From assembly GCA_023258935.1 (NCBI GenBank), contig JAHFRG010000008.1, forward strand, positions 5,402 to 23,712: a stretch of 18,311 nucleotides of DNA. The letters are read 5' to 3'. This document shows, one piece after another, positions 15,008 through 18,311 of this stretch. The notes under the pieces were generated by a model. It worked only from the letters and a program-made list of their open reading frames with translations. It was not told the DNA's origin and searched no databases. Position 1 is the stretch's first letter; each line of letters starts with the position of its first letter. Source of the DNA: Betaproteobacteria bacterium. GTDB taxonomy: Bacteria; Pseudomonadota; Gammaproteobacteria; Burkholderiales; JAHFRG01. The position numbers were made by a program, and so were the translations under genes.

Positions 15008-16240
15008 ATGGTTAACATGACCCAAACGAAATGCCTGCTGCTCGGCGTCACCGGCGGCATCGCCGCCTACAAGGCGGCGGAGCTCACCCGCCTTCTAGTG
15101 CAGGAGGGCATTGAAGTGCAAGTGGTAATGACCGAAGCGGCCTGCCGCTTTGTCGGCCCCGCCACGTTCCAGGCGCTCTCGGGCAATACGGTCTATACCG
15201 ACCTGTGGGATGCGCGCATCGCCAACAACATGGCGCACATTGATTTGAGCCGCGAAGCCGACGTGGTGCTGGTTGCGCCGGCGAGTGCCGACTTTATCGC
15301 CAAGCTGGTGCATGGGCGCGCCGATGATTTGCTTTCCACACTGTGCCTGGCGCGCGAGTGCCCGCTGCTGGTTGCGCCGGCAATGAACCGGCAGATGTGG
15401 GAAAACCCCGCAACCCAGCGCAACATTGCACAACTGGAGCGGGACGGTGTGACGATACTCGGACCTGAGAGCGGCGAACAGGCCTGCGGCGAAACGGGGA
15501 TGGGCCGCATGCTCGAGCCCGAAACGCTGCTGGAAGATATCCGCGCGAATTTCCAACCCAGGCTGCTGCAAGGCAAGCGCGTGCTGATCACCGCGGGCCC
15601 CACGTTTGAAGCGATTGATACGGTGCGCGGCATTACCAACCTGAGTTCCGGCAAGATGGGTTATGCAACTGCGCGCGCCGCGTTGGAAGCCGGAGCGGAA
15701 GTGATTTTGGTAAGCGGTTCGGTGAGCCTGACCGCACCTGCCCGCGTCAAACTAGTATCAGTGACCAGCGCGCAGGAGATGTTTGCAGCAGTCAGGCAGG
15801 CGGTTGGCGATGCCGACATCTTTATCGGGGTTGCGGCGGTGGCAGACTATCACGTGGTCAATCCCAGCAAACAAAAAATCAAGAAAAGCAGCCAGAGCCT
15901 CAATCTTCAGCTTGCGCCCAATCCGGACATTCTTGAATATGTCGCAAGCCTGCCCGACGGCCCGTTCTGCGTCGGCTTTGCCGCAGAGAGCGAAAACTTC
16001 CACCAACATGCCGAACAAAAGCGCCGCGACAAAAAAATCCCGCTGCTCGCCGCGAACCTGGTGCAGGATACACTGGGCAAGGATGAAAGCGAACTGGTGT
16101 TGTTCGACGATAGCGGCGTCCATCCCCTGCCCCGCGCGCCCAAAATCACGCTCGCCCGGCAATTGATTCGCCATATCGCGGAGCTATATGCCAAGTCGCG
16201 CACGGTCGCCCAGTTCAAGAAAAACCAAGCGGGAAAATGA
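15008..16240 (+). CDS. coaBC: bifunctional phosphopantothenoylcysteine decarboxylase / phosphopantothenate-cysteine ligase CoaBC
   Basis: CoaBC performs two steps of coenzyme A synthesis: CTP-driven joining of cysteine to 4'-phosphopantothenate, then FMN-dependent decarboxylation. The CoaC part comes first: GVTGGIAAYKAAEL, His78 (AHIDLS), Asn127 (PAMNRQMW) and Cys160 (ACGETGMGRM). The CoaB part follows from about residue 185: ITAGPTFEAIDTVRGITN, NLSSGKMG, AAVADY, then the lysine-rich KIKK. Length is 410 (E. coli 406). ATG at 15017 is an alternative start, three codons in; neither has a strong ribosome binding site. The gene overlaps dut by ATGA. Confidence 0.97.
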   Translation: MVNMTQTKCLLLGVTGGIAAYKAAELTRLLVQEGIEVQVVMTEAACRFVGPATFQALSGNTVYTDLWDARIANNMAHIDLSREADVVLVAPASADFIAKLVHGRADDLLSTLCLARECPLLVAPAMNRQMWENPATQRNIAQLERDGVTILGPESGEQACGETGMGRMLEPETLLEDIRANFQPRLLQGKRVLITAGPTFEAIDTVRGITNLSSGKMGYATARAALEAGAEVILVSGSVSLTAPARVKLVSVTSAQEMFAAVRQAVGDADIFIGVAAVADYHVVNPSKQKIKKSSQSLNLQLAPNPDILEYVASLPDGPFCVGFAAESENFHQHAEQKRRDKKIPLLAANLVQDTLGKDESELVLFDDSGVHPLPRAPKITLARQLIRHIAELYAKSRTVAQFKKNQAGK

Positions 16241-16683
16241 AAAAGATTGACGTCAAAGTACTCGACCCGCGCATAAAAGATCAGCTTCCCCACTACGCCA
16301 CTTCCGGTTCCGCCGGTCTCGATCTGCGCGCCTGCATTGATTCAGCCCTTACCCTTAAACCGGGACAGGCTGAACTGATTCCTTCCGGTATAGCCATCCA
16401 TCTGGATGACCCGGGACTCGCCGCAATCATCCTGCCGCGCTCGGGGCTCGGCCACAAGCACGGCATCGTGCTTGGCAATTTGCTGGGGCTGATTGACTCC
16501 GATTACCAGGGGCAGATTTTTGTCTCGGTGTGGAACCGCGGTCAGAAGGATTTCTTGCTCAATCCGATGGAGCGCATCGCGCAGCTGGTGGTGGTTCCAG
16601 TAGTACAAGTCGCCTTCAATGTGGTTGAAAATTTCAGCGAGAGCCACCGCGGGGCAGGCGGTTTCGGCAGTACTGGAAGATGA
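16237..16683 (+). CDS. dut: dUTP diphosphatase
   Basis: Dut hydrolyses dUTP to dUMP, keeping uracil out of DNA and feeding thymidylate synthesis. The 148-residue trimeric-type enzyme shows all five motifs in order: SAGLDL, PRSGLG, GLIDSDYQG (with the catalytic aspartate in motif 3), ERIAQ, and the C-terminal RGAGGFGSTGR arm that closes the site. The neighbourhood coaBC-dut is the same as in E. coli. It overlaps coaBC and the next gene, both as ATGA, so the three are translationally coupled. Confidence 0.98.
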   Translation: MKKIDVKVLDPRIKDQLPHYATSGSAGLDLRACIDSALTLKPGQAELIPSGIAIHLDDPGLAAIILPRSGLGHKHGIVLGNLLGLIDSDYQGQIFVSVWNRGQKDFLLNPMERIAQLVVVPVVQVAFNVVENFSESHRGAGGFGSTGR

Positions 16684-17054
16684 CCCCAAAATCCGCAATC
16701 GTGCTGTTCGCGCACGGCGCGCGCGATGGCCAATGGGCAGAGCCTTTCCGCAAAATGCAGAGCATGGTGCGCGAGAAAAAGCCCGGCGTGCCAGTGGAAC
16801 TGGCTTTTCTGGAATTAATGCAACCCTCGCTCGATGAGGCCATTGCCGATCTCGCAGCGCGCGGCATTAAAAATATTAGCGTAATACCGTTGTTCATGGC
16901 GCAAGGCGGGCACCTGAAACAGGACCTGCCGCTCAAGCTCGCAGAGATACGCAAGCATCATCCAGCGATTTCTTTCAAAATTTCGCAGCCGATAGGCGAA
17001 GTGAAAGGAATCTTAAGCGCAATTGCCAACTGGATTTGCAGCGAACATGGATGA
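16680..17054 (+). CDS. cbiX: CbiX-type sirohydrochlorin chelatase (short form)
   Basis: A 124-residue single-domain type II chelatase, the size of the small homodimeric CbiX forms. It inserts cobalt or iron into sirohydrochlorin, for cobalamin or siroheme. The two metal-site histidines are His12 (FAHGARDG) and His78 (FMAQGGHLKQDLP). Which metal it uses cannot be told. It begins inside the dut stop (ATGA), an unexpected partner for a dUTPase. A BtuCD-like importer is encoded elsewhere in the window, but nothing in the sequence ties the two together. Confidence 0.85.
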   Translation: MTPKSAIVLFAHGARDGQWAEPFRKMQSMVREKKPGVPVELAFLELMQPSLDEAIADLAARGIKNISVIPLFMAQGGHLKQDLPLKLAEIRKHHPAISFKISQPIGEVKGILSAIANWICSEHG

Positions 17055-17085
17055 AAAACGGGGTGTTAAACTAGTGAGGCATGAT

Positions 17086-17520
17086 ATGAAACAGGTTCTG
17101 GTTTTTGTTCTTCTCTTGTTGTCCTTCCCGGCCGCGGGCACGGAAACGTCGCTCGTGCCACTGGAAATAAGCGGCAACCCCTTGATTGCCGAAGTGGCCA
17201 ACACGCCCGAAGCCAGGGAACAGGGATTGATGTACCGCAAGCATCTGCGCGGCAATCACGGCATGCTGTTTGTTTTTCCTGAATCCGGGGTGCACGCCCT
17301 GTGGATGAAAAATACTTCCGTCCCCTTGAGCGTTGCTTTTCTGGACGAGCAGGGCGTCATCATCAATATCGACGACATGGCTCCCTTCAGCGAAGAGCAG
17401 CATCACGCCGCCGCACCCGCCAAGTTTGCGCTTGAAATGCCCATCGGGTGGTTCAGCAAACGCGAGATCAAGCCCGGCGTGAAAGTCGAAGGCTTGTCGC
17501 AAGCGCCGCGCGCAGAATAA
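17086..17520 (+). CDS. secreted DUF192 protein
   Basis: A 144-residue protein with a signal peptide (MKQ, hydrophobic 4-13, FPAAG-TE) and the DUF192 pattern: EVANTPEAREQGLMYRKHL, GMLFVF, LWMKNTSVPLSVAFLD and the MAPFSE / KFALEMPIGWF segments. It should be periplasmic. The function of the family is not known. The ATG at 17086 is preferred over upstream in-frame ATGs because GAGG precedes it by 7 bases and the signal peptide then starts properly. It is 31 bases after cbiX and ends at a strong terminator. Confidence 0.85.
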   Translation: MKQVLVFVLLLLSFPAAGTETSLVPLEISGNPLIAEVANTPEAREQGLMYRKHLRGNHGMLFVFPESGVHALWMKNTSVPLSVAFLDEQGVIINIDDMAPFSEEQHHAAAPAKFALEMPIGWFSKREIKPGVKVEGLSQAPRAE

Positions 17521-17556
17521 AAAAGCCCGCCGTGTCAACACGGCGGGCTTTTGTGA
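17521..17556. terminator. bidirectional terminator after the coaBC operon
   Basis: A 14-bp perfect stem, AAAAGCCCGCCGTG (17521-17534) with CACGGCGGGCTTTT (17539-17552), closes a TCAA loop. It starts directly after the DUF192 stop codon and lies 11 bases past the stop of the converging membrane-protein gene, so it can serve both. Confidence 0.88.
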
Positions 17557-17563
17557 TAAAAGA

Positions 17564-18052
17564 TCAACCGAAGAAAAGCGCGGCGTGAGCGCCCGCCGCC
17601 ATGAAGAACAACATCGGAATCGAGAGCATGGTGTTGGTGCGCGAAGCCAGGAACGCCATGCGGCGCGCCTTGTTCTTCTCTTCGTCGGTGGCTTGCACGA
17701 TGCCCAGTATTTTCTTTTGATTTGGCCAGATCAGAACCCACACGTTGAACAGCATGATGGTGCCAAGCCACGCGCCAACGCCGATAACGGCGTACGTCCC
17801 CTGCAGTCCGAACGCCTGGAAAAAGTTGGCGCCGAGCAGCGCCGCGCCGGCGAGCCAAGTTACCACCGCTGACCAGCGGAAATAAAGCAGTGCGCGCGGT
17901 GCTACATGCTTGGAGATGCCCGCCGCAGTGCCGTCGGCTTGCGCGGCTTTCATGGCATCCGCCTGTACGAAGTTGAAGTAGTAAAGCAGGCCGATCCACA
18001 TGACGCCCGCCATGAAATGCAGCCAGCGGGCAAGTGCCGGTACGTATTCCAT
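17564..18052 (-). CDS. four-helix membrane protein of the PuuD / urate oxidase N-terminal family (short form)
   Basis: A 162-residue inner-membrane protein with four likely membrane helices near 8-30, 57-80, 87-109 and 141-161. The start ARWLHFMAGVMWIGLLYYFNF and the PRALLYFRWSAVVTWLAG stretch fit the domain found at the N-terminus of PuuD, a membrane urate hydroxylase. Full-length PuuD has more helices and a C-terminal cytochrome c with CxxCH; both are missing here, so urate oxidation is not supported. Histidines 12, 49 and 156 could bind heme or metal, but that is inference. The GGAGG ribosome binding site lies inside the end of the preceding miniprotein gene, two bases away. Confidence 0.75.
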   Translation of the reverse strand: MEYVPALARWLHFMAGVMWIGLLYYFNFVQADAMKAAQADGTAAGISKHVAPRALLYFRWSAVVTWLAGAALLGANFFQAFGLQGTYAVIGVGAWLGTIMLFNVWVLIWPNQKKILGIVQATDEEKNKARRMAFLASRTNTMLSIPMLFFMAAGAHAALFFG

Positions 18053-18054
18053 GT

Positions 18055-18153
18055 CTAGCCTCCCAGGAAATGTTTAATGATGTTGTACAGAATCAGGGTC
18101 AGGATGAGGCCGCTGATTATCGTGCCCCATAGCGAATCCAATGGGTTTTTCAT
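18055..18153 (-). CDS. 32-residue membrane miniprotein upstream of the PuuD-like gene
   Basis: A complete small frame: starts MKNPLDSLWGTIISG, then a hydrophobic helix (about 11-26, GTIISGLILTLILYNI), and ends with IIKHFLGG. A strong GAGGAG ribosome binding site lies 7 bases before the ATG, and a plausible promoter is 44 bases further up. The stop is two bases before the start of the PuuD-like gene, whose own ribosome binding site lies within the last codons, so the two are coupled. It would be a single-pass membrane protein and might be a small subunit of the next gene's product. I do not recognise a family. Confidence 0.75.
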   Translation of the reverse strand: MKNPLDSLWGTIISGLILTLILYNIIKHFLGG

Positions 18154-18196
18154 TTTATCGCTCCTCGGTCAACAAGCGGGGAATGCAAGGGCACAG

Positions 18197-18224
18197 TCTA
18201 TAACAAACCCGCTTCAGGGAGCAA
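18197..18224 (-). promoter_or_regulatory. predicted sigma-70 promoter of the miniprotein/PuuD-like pair
   Basis: On the minus strand TTGCTC (18219-18224) and TATAGA (18197-18202) are separated by 16 bases, each matching four or five consensus positions. No other gene can be supported between here and the window edge. Confidence 0.45.
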
Positions 18225-18311
18225 TGGGCGCGCATGGCGACAAACAATCAAAAAAACGTCTGTTTCGGTTACACTTATGTTTAACATCAAGAAAACGCAC
18301 AGGCTAATTAA

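Noticed and set aside
17535..17999. 154-codon minus-strand frame in the PuuD-like region
   Set aside because: It is an out-of-frame shadow; the other frame has regular membrane helices, family motifs and a good ribosome binding site.
18279..18311. Plus-strand ATG frame running off the right edge (MFNIKK...)
   Set aside because: Only eleven codons are visible, with no ribosome binding site before it, so it cannot be supported.

Overview
The window looks like core chromosome of a betaproteobacterium, probably of the Nitrosomonadales/Gallionellales type. This is judged from protein resemblance, a Neisseria-length L33 protein and familiar gene neighbourhoods; I could not run a database search. 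Genes are densely packed, with many 4-bp start/stop overlaps. There is no prophage, CRISPR array or intact insertion sequence.

Left end (1-98): the 3' half of a tRNA-Leu(CAA), then a strong hairpin that can terminate transcription from both sides.

Minus-strand block (99-7858), in transcription order: hda, a HAD-IB phosphatase, a FecCD-type permease and its ABC ATPase (BtuCD-like importer without a binding protein), pcnB, folK, a deoxynucleoside kinase, panB, panC and panD. Most joints are overlapping or nearly so, which suggests one long transcription unit joining replication control, RNA polyadenylation, folate synthesis and pantothenate synthesis. A good promoter lies in front of hda.

Plus-strand block (8080-12282): purM, purN, a secreted DUF3108 protein, an RsmB/NOP-type RNA m5C methyltransferase and a secreted single-HKD nuclease of the phospholipase D superfamily. 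A separately promoted DesA-like membrane fatty acid desaturase follows (12445-13641). Its C-terminal tail resembles the end of ISL3-family transposases.

Right part: desA and the ribosomal pair rpmB-rpmG converge on a bidirectional terminator plus a palindromic, repeat-like stretch that reaches into the end of rpmG. radC, rpmB and rpmG lie on the minus strand, and coaBC-dut-cbiX-DUF192 diverges on the plus strand. The radC/rpmB/rpmG/coaBC/dut neighbourhood is also found in E. coli. The panBCD products at the left end make pantothenate and the coaBC product works further along the same route to CoA, so the window holds most of that pathway apart from the ketopantoate reductase and the kinases and adenylyltransferases.

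At the right edge (minus strand) is a two-gene unit: a previously unlisted 32-residue membrane miniprotein with a strong ribosome binding site, followed two bases later by a short four-helix membrane protein of the PuuD (urate oxidase N-terminal) family that lacks the cytochrome c part. This pair and the desaturase tail are the most interesting items. I see no clear sign of a wholly new defence or mobile system.
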